Notes under the pieces: generated by a model
The model's database searches: none
Told to the model about the DNA's origin: nothing
What the model saw: only the letters and a program-made list of their open reading frames with translations
Position numbers and translations under genes: made by a program
Shown: one piece after another, positions 35,125 through 53,358 of the stretch
Numbering within the stretch: the first letter of the stretch is position 1
Layout of the letters: every line of letters begins with the position of its first letter
Assembly: GCA_021613535.1 (NCBI GenBank)
Contig: CP075495.1
Coordinates: forward strand, 12,586,001 to 12,650,000
Length of the DNA stretch: 64,000 nucleotides
Source: Adineta vaga
Lineage: Eukaryota > Rotifera
Direction: 5' to 3'

Positions 35125-36206
35125 TCAGTTATTGTTCGAGTTCTTAACAAAATTATTGATATCTTCTTTGAGATATTGTAATACTTGTACAGCATTTTCT
35201 GATGGAAAATGATGATGTCCAGAAAACATTCTAACACGAAATAAATCTTCTGCTGTAGTTAATTCTATCCAACTAAATATGAAAATACAAAGATTTTTCT
35301 TGTCTCTAAAAGACGATGAATTACCTATGTAATAATGGCTCTCTATTAGTATCTTTGTCTCCACCATAAACAATAATTGGAATATTTAATTGAGTTTTTT
35401 CTATCAATTCATAACCAACCTAAATATATTTCATACAAAAGGAATTGTTTTAAGTAGTAATATACTTACTTGTCCGTCAGCTCTTAAGATTGGTAGTAAC
35501 ATTTCAATATATTCAGGATAATCATAAATATGTTTCGTACTAGGATCTATATGCAAACGGAATGAGATAAAGAAGAATATCTTTATTGATTACCAGCCAT
35601 ATTTCTCAAATCATTAGCAAGCTCCGTATCAGTCATTTCAGTAAAGCTTTTATAAGGAACTAAAAGAAGATATTTCTTTGCTAAGTTTACATATATGTAA
35701 AAATAAACCTTTGATATGAGGCGGTCCTCTAGCCATTTGAATCATTAATCGTATTAAATTTCCTTTATTGTTTGTCTCTATCATATGTTTAGCTAGTGCA
35801 AAACTAATTACACATCCAAGACTGAATAGAAAATTAGAAAAAAACTTTTATTTTGAAAACAAAAGCATACCTATGTCCAATAAAAACACATGGTTTATTT
35901 ATAAATGGTACTAATCCTTTGTCTAATTGTTTCAAATATTCTGCTATACTGGTGATTAAATTTTCATTGGATCGTGTTGCTCTTCCAGGATAAATAATTA
36001 AAGAAAATTCATATTCAGGAAATTGTCTGTCCCATTCACGAAAATAAGAACCTTAACATCAATCATATTCAACGATATGAATCATTGACTATATATACAA
36101 TACCTGGATTACCAGCCGATGGAAAAATAAAGACTTGATATTTAGCAAATGGACGTGGATGATAAGTTTTAAACCAAAGATGCTCGTTAGAAGAACTATT
36201 TGCCAT
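35125..36206 (-). CDS. Type II thioesterase-like alpha/beta hydrolase (OLAH/GrsT family)
   Basis: Seven exons join in frame to about 268 residues, the size of type II thioesterases. These enzymes free acyl or aminoacyl groups from carrier proteins of fatty-acid, polyketide or nonribosomal-peptide synthases; the animal member is OLAH. Seen: FPSAGNPGSYFREW (FPYAGG...FR.W element), YPGRATRSNEN (PGRG.R), the nucleophile elbow FIGHSLGCVISFALA with the catalytic Ser, MARGPPH, LPILRAD, the GGDKDT acid segment and MFSGHHHFPSE with the catalytic His. All triad positions are present, so it should be active. Six introns of 50-70 bp show that it is resident in a nuclear genome. It could be an OLAH orthologue or a domesticated bacterial gene. 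CTCTAGTTCTAG lies 12 nt before the ATG. Confidence 0.8.
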
Positions 36207-36757
36207 ATGAAAATCTCCTAGAACTAGAGAAACTACAATTGACTATCATTTTCATTAAATTAATCAACCATATACGTTAGAAAACAGAAATCTCACATAT
36301 GCTCAGAAACTATAAAGTACTTGACTATCGAAATAAGAGAAAGTATTTTGCATCCATGCGTAACATGATACTTCATACTAGAACCAATCACATTGATTAA
36401 ATAATCGTAAGAGATACGCTATGCAGATGTATTATTATATACAAATAATTGCTTTACGTGTGTGGTAAGAATCATTCTCGTGATTTTGTAAATCAATTGA
36501 ATAGATTGAATGTTTATTAATATTCTTTATAGTGTTTTACGTATCAGCTGAATTGAATTCTCTTGATTATTACACACAAAAAAGGAGTATGCTTTTTGCA
36601 GATAGCTCACGCAAACATACATACATCAAAGAGACATTCACACAGAAGAAGAGAAAAAGATTTATCAGTCGTATTAAGTATAGAAACTCCAAAAAAAAAT
36701 GTTCAACAAAATAGAAAATATACAAGTGTTTATGTATATGAAAAAATATATTTATCA
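36207..36757. other. GCLC to thioesterase spacer
   Basis: 551 bp, AT-rich with overlapping short frames on both strands (36532-36775), none supported. Holds the GCLC 3'UTR and the thioesterase leader. Confidence 0.5.
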
Positions 36758-39647
36758 TTATATTTGATAATTTAATGATGAGTGTGGATGATTATTATTC
36801 ATTAAAGATCGTTTTACTTCTAATTCACTATTATCTTTTTCAACTGCTGCTGAAACATCAAGTGTCGTTTTCGATAGTATTCGTGGTAAGACTTCTGGAC
36901 AATGTTCTTCATCATTAGCGATTCGTTTCATTTTCCATAGAAGATCATAAGCTATTTCATTGGTAACAACTGAATCTTGTTTATAGGATGGATGATTGGC
37001 TACAAAATGCCGCATCCATGTTGCATTGGTTAATAATGAACCTAAAAAAGACTTGAATATCACTAGAAATTCATTTTTCTCTTTACATACCTGCAGCACG
37101 TTTACTGATTAAATTTAAGTATTGATTAATAGTACATCGTGTATCAGCATCAACTTCAATGTTACTTAAATAATCTTGAACAATATTTAAAAGACCAACA
37201 AATTCATTCTAAAATTGAAATAATTGAATAAGTTTATTAAAACAAAGCATATTTACTGATCCATTGATAATTTCATCGATTGTCATAAGACGATGTTCAC
37301 ATTCATTTTCTTGAAATTTATTCTTTTGTACAGATGTTAAACATGGTGTATCAGGTGTTTCATCTGAGCAGAAAAATCATAGAAAAACAAAATGAAATTT
37401 TCAATGGAATTTTACGTGTTGAAAGAGACTTTCGAAAATGAAATTTTCGATGTCGAAGTGCATCACGTTGTTGAGCAAATTGCATATTTTGATCGACCTA
37501 TGTATAGACATATCATAAAAATCATCAAACATTATCATATTATTTTTCTTACCAGAGAAATTGGAATAAGTAAATTTAAATTATAAGTCATAATTGCACG
37601 AGTTAATAAAACAATAAAGGTAACGAATGCTGCATTTTCAAAATCAGTCATTTGTAACTAATAAAAATCAAGAATAAGCCTTTAATCAATGAGAAAAAAA
37701 CAACAACAAATTTTACTTCTGTTGGTCGAAATTCAACTCGCCATCCAATATTACTATTCACGGGTGGTGGTTTAAATCTCATAGATTGCCAATTAGTCGA
37801 ATTAATATTCTAAGAATCAATACATGTCTATATATATATCAATGACGAAAAAAGATTCTCTTCTTTACTTCAAAATGATCAGCATCTTTTGTGTCATCGA
37901 GATGAAGTTTTTCCTCGAATAAAATCACTGGATCACGTATAAATAAATGTGCAATATGTTGAGCTAAGACATGATCAATGCCTATTGGGAGAGACAAACG
38001 ATTCAATAAGTAAAAAAAGTATATACAAATTTACTAACCATTATCGATTAATTTTCGATAAACATTCATATCTTTTACAATTTCAATATCATTGTATTTT
38101 TCACTTTCCGGTGATATATAACAATCAACACTGGAATAACGAGATTTTGGTATACGAAATCGTTGATGTTTTAAGGGCTAGAAGAATGTTACAATCATGT
38201 CTTTACGAAAGAATTTGCTGAAAAGTGAATGATAGATTTACTTCAAATCCTCGTTCTTCTGCCGTTCGATCATCGGACATTGCACAGAGAACATTCCATC
38301 GACAATCAATTTCAGCTAAATATCCACGCCAAATGGGTGATGCAGCGCTCATTGCTAACTTAAACAAGAAAATCATGAAGATAACTATAGATATATAAAA
38401 TCATGCTTTATTTTTCCTACCATAATTGGAGTTAATGGAGTCAATTGATCATAAAGAAATCGTGCTTCATCAATTGATTGTGCTTGAAAAGTAACTTGTA
38501 AACAACAACAACCCATACCTAAACCCATTGCATCAAGATAAATATGGTCCTTCATTACTGCACTTTTATAAGCACCACCATCATCGCCATAATCAGAAAA
38601 ATCTTCAAGAAATGGACGAGGCGTTTTCGTATCAATAAAAACTATAATATTCAAACATATAAAAGTTCATCGTCAATTCTCTACATATATATATGTAAAT
38701 ATATATACTTGGAACATTAAGAGCAACTTTAGCATTACGTCGTCGATTAATATTATGTGTTAATGTTCTGATAATAGAAAACATTGATAGAATGATTTAA
38801 TCAATTAGATTTTTATTTAACATTATTACTTAAATCGTGGATGATCAGGAAATATTGCTTCGTCTGGAAAACAAAAAGAAGCAGTTACTGATTTACCCGG
38901 TGTTGGTTTATATGGAGGCCAAGTACAATCAGGACATCCATTTCTGAAATATGCAAATTTCGAAAATCAAACTCTTACTAGCAAGTTGTATACCGTGGAA
39001 AATTTGAAGTACTTAAAACATATTCATCTTTTCCAAGTAATCCTTGGCCTAGTTCTCGTCTAAAAAGATGATTACTAGTATTTATTTTTTTTTTTTTGAA
39101 TTCTTACCGTAAACGCATATTTGCTTCGACCATATTGAAATGTGCTGGTAAATGTCCATAAGGTTTACCGGGTGTTCCTTCAATCATATAATCCTATAAA
39201 AATGATTGAAACATGTCTTCAATTTTAATTAATCAAGAAAACTTACTGTATATTCTGGTCGCCAAAGCGATGTACAATTACTAGAAAGATAGATGATTAT
39301 TTATTATTTTTCTAGATATCTATCATCTAAAATTACTCTGAATTTTGATGTTCAGGTTCCATTAGGATAGGTAAAAGTTCATGTGCTTTAAGAACCAATT
39401 GTACTGTCTTTTTTTCATGATCAAATCGAACCATAATAAATTCTACCTAAAATATAATCAGATTATTTCATTTTGTTGTTCAGAAATCATTCCATACCTC
39501 ATCTCCCCATTTCAAACAATCATTTCGACGATCTTTAAGATTGTTATAAATATGTAAAAATTGTTCGACACCATGTTCGCGTATTGATTGCGTATATTTC
39601 TTAGTCTCTTCCCAAGTTAATGGACGTCCTTGTGTTAATAATCCCAT
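36758..39647 (-). CDS. GCLC: Glutamate-cysteine ligase catalytic subunit
   Basis: A many-exon minus-strand gene covering the whole GCLC family, about 660 residues. GCLC makes gamma-glutamylcysteine, the rate-limiting step of glutathione synthesis in the cytosol. Seen from the N-terminus: [16 protein letters not shown]; the [10 protein letters not shown] motif with ATP/metal-binding glutamate; [69 protein letters not shown] (glutamate-binding region); [12 protein letters not shown]; the VDCYISPES motif; [25 protein letters not shown]; and the C-terminal [10 protein letters not shown]. Introns are 50-70 bp. The gene is divergent from MELK. It is followed on its strand by the thioesterase-like and HORMA genes. 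Two frames on the opposite strand inside it are shadows. Confidence 0.95.
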
Positions 39648-43415
<3,768 letters not shown>

Positions 43416-43725
43416 AAAAAACAATCACTATCAACAATATTTTTCTTACTGTTTTGTTTGAAGAATTCTTATGTGTTTTCTTCGCTGTATCTATTACTGC
43501 ATATAATTGAAATCTATATCTAGTCTCTATTTTTCTTCCTTCTCCCTCTCTGTCTGATATTAGGTCTTTCCACGCTTTATATGTGTAAAATTTATTCATG
43601 TATTTTTTTTTTCGTCTGTGTATTAAAAATCAAATCAATATTCTGTCCTACTATGACTACTTTCAATGACATAAACAATCAAACATATATCGATCTATTT
43701 TCTCTCTCTTCTTATTCTTATTTAG
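43416..43725. other. MELK to FH spacer
   Basis: 310 bp, T/C-rich, no frame supported. The last bases before the FH ATG are TTCTTATTTAG, a strong acceptor-like context. Confidence 0.5.
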
Positions 43726-45534
43726 ATGGCAACACATTTATGTCGTGCTTTACCAGTATGCAGTCGTGTCGCGTTAAAAGGACGTCTTCGAATGTCCTTA
43801 CCAACTATTTCTAATTTGAATCAACATATGGTAAATGATATAGAATGAAATTCAACATTGAAAAATCTCTGATTGTAGATCGCTAGAATGAGTCATCACG
43901 ATATACCTGAACCAACTGGAGAAACACGTACAGAATCGGATACCTTTGGACCAATTAAAGTTTCAGCTTCATCTTATTATGGAGCACAAACAGCTCGTTC
44001 AATGTATCATTTCAATATTGGTATTCCAACTGGTACGAGAAACGATGAATTTTATCTAGGAAATCTACTTTAAATATTTAGATCGTATGCCATTACCATT
44101 AATTGAAGCTTTTGGTTTATTAAAAAAAGCCTGTGCAACAGTCAATAAACAATTCGGTCTCGATAAGAAAGTTTCCGATGCTATTGGTCAAGCATGTGAT
44201 GAAGTTATTGCTGGAAAATTAAATGATCATTTTCCTTTAAGTGTTTGGCAAACTGGATCAGGTACACAATCAAATATGAATGTAAATGAAGTTGTATCAA
44301 ATCGAGCTATACAAATTCTTGGTGGTACAATGGGAAGTAAAAAACCGGTTCATCCAAATGATCATGTTAATAAAAGTCAAAGTTCAAATGATACATTTCC
44401 AACAGGTAATACATTACATTAAAATGAAATGTTTTCAAAATATCTGTTTATGTTCTTAGCAATGCATATTGCTGCTGTATTGGAATTAAAACGTCGATTG
44501 CATCCAGCCTTAAAACATCTTTATGAAGCATTAAAAAAGAAATCAGATGATTTTGCATCAATTTATAAAATTGGTCGAACACATTTACAAGATGCTGTAC
44601 CGATGACACTTGGACAAGAATTTTCTGGTTATGCTCATCAAATAGCAATGAGTATTGAACGTGTAAAAACTAGTGAACCACGTTTATATGAATTAGCTAT
44701 TGGTGGAACAGCTGTTGGTACAGGTATTAATACACCGAAAGGTTTTGGTAAATTTGTTGCTGATGAATTGAAAAATCTAACAAACTTACCATTTGTTGAT
44801 GCACCTAATAAATTCGAAGCATTAGCAACACATGATACGATGGTTGAATTAAGTGGTGCACTCAATACATTAGCCGTTAGTTTAAGTAAAGAAAAATCTG
44901 GAAAATTTTCTTTCTTATTTTTTTTTAATAAATATTTTCTTTTTCTTTATGTTAGTGAAAATTGCCAATGATATTCGTTTGTTGGGTTCAGGACCTCGAT
45001 GTGGAATTGGTGAATTAGTACTACCAGAAAATGAACCCGGTAGTTCAATTATGCCCGGTAAAGTCAATCCAACACAATGTGAAGCTATGACAATGGTTGC
45101 TGCACAAGTCATGGGTAATAATGTCGCAGTTACTATTGGTGGTTCAAATGGACATTTTGAATTGAATGTATTCAAACCATTAATTATTAGAAATGTTCTT
45201 CATTCAATCAGAATTCTTTCGGATGTTTGCCATTCATTTACGGACCATTGTGTCGTTGGTATAGAGCCAAATACACCGGTATTAGATCGATATATGCGTG
45301 AATCATTGATGTTAGGTAAATCGAAAAAGAAAATAGTTGAATATATATTTATCTTTATATTTAAAATATGATTTAGTAACGGCACTTAATCCACATATTG
45401 GATATGATAAAGCTGCACAGATTGCTAAGAAAGCACACAAAGATGGTACAACATTACGTGAAGCTGCTTTAGCTTTAAAACATTTAACAGAAGAACAATT
45501 TCAAAAATGGGTTAATCCAAAAGACATGGTTTAA
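43726..45534 (+). CDS. FH: Fumarate hydratase, class II
   Basis: Six exons (43726-43830, 43879-44032, 44082-44405, 44460-44885, 44956-45315, 45377-45534) join to 508 residues, almost the human length. It hydrates fumarate to L-malate in the TCA cycle and, in the cytosol, in amino-acid metabolism and DNA repair. The first exon is a Ser/Arg/Leu-rich mitochondrial presequence ([10 protein letters not shown]...). Then: YYGAQTARS, the [15 protein letters not shown] motif, [18 protein letters not shown], the [15 protein letters not shown] signature with the catalytic loop Ser, [11 protein letters not shown], and the C-terminal [19 protein letters not shown]. No truncation or altered residue is visible. 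The ATG immediately follows an acceptor-like TTATTTAG, so its mRNA may be trans-spliced right at the start codon. A frame on the opposite strand is a shadow. Confidence 0.96.
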
Positions 45535-46087
45535 AAATGGAAAAAAAGAAATAAACAGTGCCCTTCATTCTATTCATCTGTCCCCTTAATAAACATATTT
45601 TAGTGTTGTATTCTACTTTAATTAAGAATTCATATCATTTGTTTTGAGAAAGAAATCTATTTTGCAAAAAAATTTGAATCCTTTTTAACTTCTATGTTGA
45701 GCATGTGAATGAACGAGATGAAAATTCGATCTAGAAAATTTGTATTATGCATAACGAAAAATGTCATTTGGGTTTCTTTGCGAAGAATTTCACTGCACAA
45801 CTATATCTTGAGTTTACGATCAATTCTTTTTAATAGTCAAAAATAGAAAAACAATCGACAAGGTATTGTAATTCATTTTGTGCTTTACTTGATAAGAAAG
45901 AAAAAAAACAAATAATCGTACAGATACTTTATCAGTAACATCATTTCGAAATAGTTATTTAACTATCGATAGAAGACACCTTAGATATTCTATTCTTTCT
46001 CGTTCTTTCTATTATTACAAACAAAAGATTACAACAAACATTTACATATATACATATACGCAATACTTCTATAGTACCCTTAACACT
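45535..46087. other. FH to PHYHD1 spacer
   Basis: 553 bp, AT-rich. AATAAACA at about 45589 is a likely FH poly(A) signal. CTTCTATAG (AG at 46073-46074) lies 13 nt before the PHYHD1 ATG. No gene seen. Confidence 0.5.
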
Positions 46088-47396
<1,309 letters not shown>

Positions 47397-49187
47397 ACAA
47401 AAACTTTATTTGCATAGAAATAACAGACATTTCAAGTTTATTTTCATTCTTTAATCACAGTTAGATTTACAAGTTAAACAAAAGAATAATAAAAGCACAC
47501 ATTGAACTTTTTAAATTATTGGAGAGTCTCAGTTACCATTCTTTTGTATGCACATTACTGTAGATGGAATTAAAAGAAAGAATCTAATACAAAACTGTAC
47601 TTAAATTGAACATTACAAGATCAATACAGAGGATATGAAACAAAACTTGAGAATAGCAAATCGATTTCTATTTGGAATGAATATAGATTGATCTGTTTTT
47701 GACTGGGAGCTTCATGTTTGATGTATAAATTTCTTTTCTATAGATTCCTATTGACATATTCTTGGAAGGAATTTAAAAAGACAAAGCTGATATGTGAGCA
47801 ATTCTGTTGTTATATCTAGATGAGATAATAAAAAATGAGTACTGAATCAAGTTTTATTTTTATTGATGTCGTAAAAATACTTATTTTCGTTAATCGTACG
47901 AGTGATAAACACGACGAAATCTAAGTATATCGCTAGACTTTGCAATCTTCTGATAATTTCAACAGTTCTTTATGCAGGTAGAGAATTGGTTAGACTCGTT
48001 TTCAGCTGCACCACGACTAAATTTTCCAAACATATTTGTTTTCTAAAGTACCTATGTTGTTTATTAGTTAATGAAATATTTCTATTCTTCTAACAAAGTA
48101 CGCAATATCCCACTCTAAATAGAAGAGATTACAGTTTTCGATCATCTCTATGTCCAATAGTTCTTTTTATGCGTAAAGTATCTTTAGTCAGCTCTGGTTC
48201 TTCTATCTATCTCACTCTCTTAACTGCTTTTAATCTCTTCCGTCTTTCTACGACCTTTGTTTATTTTAATTTCTTAACTTTGCTCACTTCTTTTCATGTC
48301 TTTACTGTCGATCTAAGCTGCATGGCAACTACTCTTCTATCAACATGCTCAAGGCAAGAAAGAAATAAAGGAAGCTGTAGGCATTAATATACTATAGAGA
48401 TTAATGAAATTACCTAGATTAAAGCTGCTTGAAGTCTATAATGCAAGTATTACTATCGTATAATTAATCTTTTTTTTTGAGTAACTTCTTCCGATTATGA
48501 ATTGTGTGATGACGTATTTTGTCTTCACTCTAATTCTTAATCTCGTGAAAAATTTAAGAAAAATCAGTTAGCTACAATTGATGAATCCTTTTTTTCCAAG
48601 ATCCAGCACTTTGAAGTGAACTGCTACAATTAAATCATCATTACTATTATTAACTTAACAGTTTAATTTGAAATTTAATTGTTTTCAAAATGACACACCA
48701 AACGTATTTCACGAACTTACTTGTTTTGCGTATCATAGGAGTAACTCAACATCGATGCATTACTTATTTATTTATGTCCCGTTATCTACTCTCAATATTC
48801 AACAGCCAAGTCCATTGAATACACAGCATAGAGAGAAAAGACATCAAAGAAACAATTGATCAAGTCAGTATAGATAAATTTTTACATGTAAAATATTATC
48901 CTTTGTTTTTGTGATAAGCAAAACATCTCTATAATCAATGTGTATGTTTTAAACAAAGTGCTTGAAGTTTGCACTTCAAATTAAAGAATCATTTTCAAAT
49001 ATAAAGTTTTGAAGCATAAAGAAATAGTTTATTTATATCCAAGAAAAAGACATTACAAGCTTCGATATATTTTCAGTAATATATAACTATACATTGAATG
49101 AAAAATGAGTACATCATAAATAAAAATCAAGCACAAACAATTATCACAAAGAAAGAAATCACAGCGATGGTGATTTGTGTTTCATTG
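47397..49187. other. Intergenic between convergent PHYHD1 and innexin
   Basis: About 1.8 kb with no supported gene. Three 60-75 codon frames (47902, 48169, 48668) have no family features and no splice partners. A small hairpin TTGAAGT-TTGC-ACTTCAA lies at 48962-48979. The segment probably holds the 3'UTRs. Confidence 0.5.
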
Positions 49188-51362
49188 TCATTCATTTTCC
49201 TCATGATGTTCATCGAATCTTGGATGTAGTTGAGCATGTCGAGAATTGTTTGAACGATTGCCATCTCTTACTGTTGAGATATGTTGCAGAGGTTCAGGTT
49301 GTTCAAGAAATGGAAGTGTATCTGAACGAGTTCGTGATGGTTGTTCGGTAGATACTGTACTATGAGGTGTTCGGCGCTTAATCGCTGGCGGTGGTTGAGC
49401 TAATGGATTTGTTCTCGGTCGTGTTTCAATATTTGGTGTTGGCGGTTGTTGCGGTTGTATGTCAGATTGTGATGATGGTGGATCTGCTGGACCTTCCTTG
49501 GGTATTACTAAGTATTTATAGAGGGTTGTGGTTTTTGATTGTGGTCTTTCTGGGACTTCATCAGGAATAAATCGTTTTTCACAACATTTCTGATACAAAT
49601 CATGGATAAGTTTTGTCGATACAAAATCACTGCAACAATGAAATGAATTTATTATTTGTCAGATTACATCAAAATAATTTACCTCGCATTGGTTCCAATA
49701 ATACGTAAAATAAAATGCCCATCTGCTTCTAAATATTCGTCATTGAAGAAATCAAATATTGTTCGAACTCGGTTTTTGTCTTTGTAATACGCAGGTGGAA
49801 CAATAAACATTCGAGATTGATGATGAACTTTTCGACCATCCCATAATGTATGTACTTCATCACCTGTCTCAGCAATAGTTTCATCACGACTTTGTACTAG
49901 AAAAAGAGTTAATAAAGATGAAATTAAGAAAAATAATTTCTTGTTTATATATTTCATACGTTTCAAGAGGTAATCATTATCATTTTTACTCATATGATCA
50001 GCACATGGACTTTTGAATGGCCATTTTCGTATTAATTCATAGTCCATTACTTTTAAGCGTCCTTCAAGATAGACTATTCGTCGAAAAAAAAGTCGATATA
50101 TCCATATAAAAAGATCATACATCGTCAGAAAGATTACGAAAACAAACCAAAACCATAGAAATGTAAATATTTGCTTTAAAATAAAAATACAAATATCAAT
50201 GATTCTGTAAGACAAATTATGAATAAAACATTACTTGATTAAATAAATTTATTGGTAGGACACACATTACTGTATATGTATGTGCAATAGGTAAAGCATT
50301 TGCTTCACGAATTTGAAAATCACTATTTAGAGAGAAAAGAAAACACAATAAGAATGATTTTTGAAATAATAAGAAAATATCTTTGTTTTTACCATAATGT
50401 TACTTTCGGAAAATATTTACTAGTAAAATCCCAACCTTTTCCTTCATATAGAAGTTGCATGACTGTAATACCTAAGGACCAAAATGGTTGGCCTAGTAGC
50501 AAAGAGAGGAGCATCACTTGTGATACTGCATTAAGAACATAAAGAATTTTGATGAATAGAAATAGATTTCTTAAATAATCTCCCAAGTAACGACCTGATG
50601 ATGGAAAGAAGACTAGAAAACATTTTTTCCACCAGCGTGTTTCACGATTATTTGATTGACGACGTGGATCATCAACGTATTGATCAATAACTGAAATCAT
50701 AAATTTCACTAATCGATCACGTTGTTTTTCATCATTAGCTTTTTTATAATTCGTTGCTGCTTCAACAATATCTCGAATATCAATACCTAATTTATAAAAT
50801 GAAAAAGTAAGATATATAATTGTTCATCAGTAAGTCTATATATTCATTTTACCTGATCGTTGACATAAGATTCGCCAGAAAACATAAGGTATAAAGAAAA
50901 GAAAAGCTTGAAAAAGAAGTATAAATGGTATCCATTGATAATAACGTATAGACATGTCATGACGGATTTCCGCATTTTCAGGTATTTCACTTTGATCATC
51001 GACGTAATATGTATTACGAACCCAACAAACCTAGGAATTAACAGGAATACAATAGACTAAAATCTTAACGGAAAATATTTCTACATACATTATTAGTATA
51101 ATCTTCGTAATTTGATGTAAAATATGCAGGAACCTAAATAAAATCAAGGAATTACTTTAATTTCATTGTTATTGATTAATCATACCCAACATTGAATACG
51201 TTTCGAATTGAATTCACGATTAGATACAATAATTGCGAATGCAATAAGTATCGCACATGTATATCGATAACTAAGACGATCACCTGCTGAATCATCACTA
51301 CGAGATGTACCAAGAAATAAAGTAGAAAATTCGTTAGCAGCTTTTAATATCAATGCTGACAT
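49188..51362 (-). CDS. Innexin gap-junction protein
   Basis: A multi-exon minus-strand gene for an innexin of roughly 540 residues; innexins form invertebrate gap junctions and hemichannels. Four transmembrane segments: near YTCAILIAFAIIV; the diagnostic second one starting YYQWIPFILLFQAFLFF; LFLFIKILYVLNAVSQVMLL; and FLWFWFVFVIFLTMYDLF. The first loop has the paired Cys in QCWVPAYF...NNVCWV, and the second has LCDFQIRE and MCVLPINLFN, with the CDFxIR hallmark. The cytoplasmic tail is long, Pro/Ser/Gln-rich and low in homology. The ATG at 51362 is preferred; a TTG 12 nt upstream is in frame but would not be used. Which innexin it is cannot be said. Confidence 0.93.
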
Positions 51363-53358
51363 GATAATGGTCAATGATTAGATGCAATAATCAAATGTTT
51401 ACTTCAAACTTTTAGAAAAGATATATTTTGTTCTTATCTAAAATAATGAAAATGTAAACTGATACGAAATCAACCCTCGATTATAAGTGATCTATCCAAT
51501 AGAAAGAGAAAAAGATATGAAGAAGAAATTTCAATCAATCAGTTACTTATTTTTATACTGTTTAGATTTTCTCTGCATTTGTAAATATATACCAAGCAGA
51601 AACTGACATTTACACATTTCTGCAATTCATATCTTTACCTAATTACCATACAGTATACGTGAACAAACTAACTAATAGACCAAATCTTTCTCTTGACTAC
51701 TACTTTTTGTTCTTCCTGTATAATGACGATGATGATGAAATCTTGGTTAAAAATCAATTAAGTGTCGGTCAACTTCATTTCGGTTTTCGAACGTCTATAT
51801 ATAACAATAACACCTACCAAATGTATATATACAAGCAACACAGCTTGGCTCGTAGTTTTGTTACGAGTATGTCTATATAGACGTACGTATATATGCATTT
51901 ACTGACGGCAAATAACATCAAGAACGATGTAAAATATTAGTTATTATTGACATTCGTACATACCTCCGGACAGAAGGTCGAAGAAGAAACTAAAAATATT
52001 GTTATTTGTATAGAAAGTTAGAATAGATTCAGTCAAGTAGCTCTTTGTTAGGTAGTATGTTCACTTTGATCATCCTATAAGTAGAAGAAGAATGATTGCG
52101 GTTTTCCCTCAATGTCAAACTTTTTCTATTCCTTCTTTTCTCTTTTTCTTTTTTCTCTGACAATAGTTATGTATGCATATATATATTACTACAACTACTC
52201 AGCGTAGGGCGATACTTTTTTTCTGATAGGAAACTTGGAGCTGTGTGCGTGTGTACGATGCTTTTGGTTGTCTTTCTCTCAGTGATAGAACGCCCGAGAA
52301 AAAGAGAGAAAATGCATGCGAATAAAGAAAGAAACAGAAAGAAGAAAAAGAAAAGAAAACTCCCTACCCGCTTCGCACTTTTTGCCCTAGTACAATATTA
52401 AAAAAACGACAGAAAAGAGAAAAGAAAAAGAACTGTGAACGATAAAATGAAGAGAGCTACTCATTGAGTTTGCTTACGTAAAAATAGGACAACATCTCTA
52501 TCATTTTTCAAGTCAAAATGGTCTGTTTTGTTTCTTTCCCTTTAGAGACAAAGCATGTACATTTATGATCAAATCAAGGTTGAGAATAAAGATGTAGACG
52601 CCCATTGAAATGATTTATATACGAGAAACTGGTAAATATATGTAACAGCTGTTCTGACCAGTAAGGAATTGATGCGTAGCTTGATATGAAACATCTTACC
52701 AACACACCAGAGAATAAAAATAAAGAACATACAAAACTATTATTACATCAACTCAATGATGTGATGATTTTGATAAAAAAAAAGAAAAGAAATGAAAGTA
52801 GAACCCATTTACCATCTTTCTTTTTGATTTTCTTGTTAACATTGATAGGTTTTCTTACAAAGTTGATGATTAAAATATATCAACACTTCAATCTTGAAGC
52901 CTATGTATGAAATATACATAAATGTTTGCAACGAAGAAATTACTATTTAAAAATGAATAAATTAATCCTTTGAAAATTCTCTACTATATTTAATTTTGAA
53001 ATAGTAAAAATGAAAGTTTTTTTCTCTTCTAACGATAAATAAATTGTCTCAAACATGTTATATAATAATAAACACAGATTTAAAATAGTGTAACAAAGTG
53101 AGTATAGTACAATCGTGTTCTACTGTCTCACCATAGATGATGTACAATAAATTTGATCTATGTGAATAAGAATAAAAATACAATCATTGATCTAAAGCGA
53201 CCTCTAACCGATGAAACTAAGACTGTTTCTCAAGTTAAACCAATCACGTGATTCGTTGTTACAGAAACAGTGAAAGTTTTCTTTTCTTTCTTCTGCTGTT
53301 TGTGTACTTGCTGAAATATAACGAAAATCTTTTCCAAACATATTTTAACAATTTTGTA
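51363..53358. other. Divergent innexin / U1A-like promoter region, no gene recognised
   Basis: About 2 kb, AT-rich. Frames at 51659, 52096 and 52686 are short, Lys- or Leu-rich and unsupported. A CCAATCACGTG run (CCAAT plus E-box CACGTG at 53245-53250) lies about 110 bp before the first RRM gene and could be a promoter element. Confidence 0.5.

Noticed and set aside
37392-38221. Plus-strand frames inside GCLC
   Set aside because: Shadows of the minus-strand GCLC exons and introns.
47902-48859. Three 60-75 codon plus-strand frames after PHYHD1
   Set aside because: No domain, no start context and no splicing support.
52686-52910. 74-codon frame with a hydrophobic C-terminal segment
   Set aside because: Real ATG, but low-complexity Lys-rich and isolated; could not be supported as a gene.
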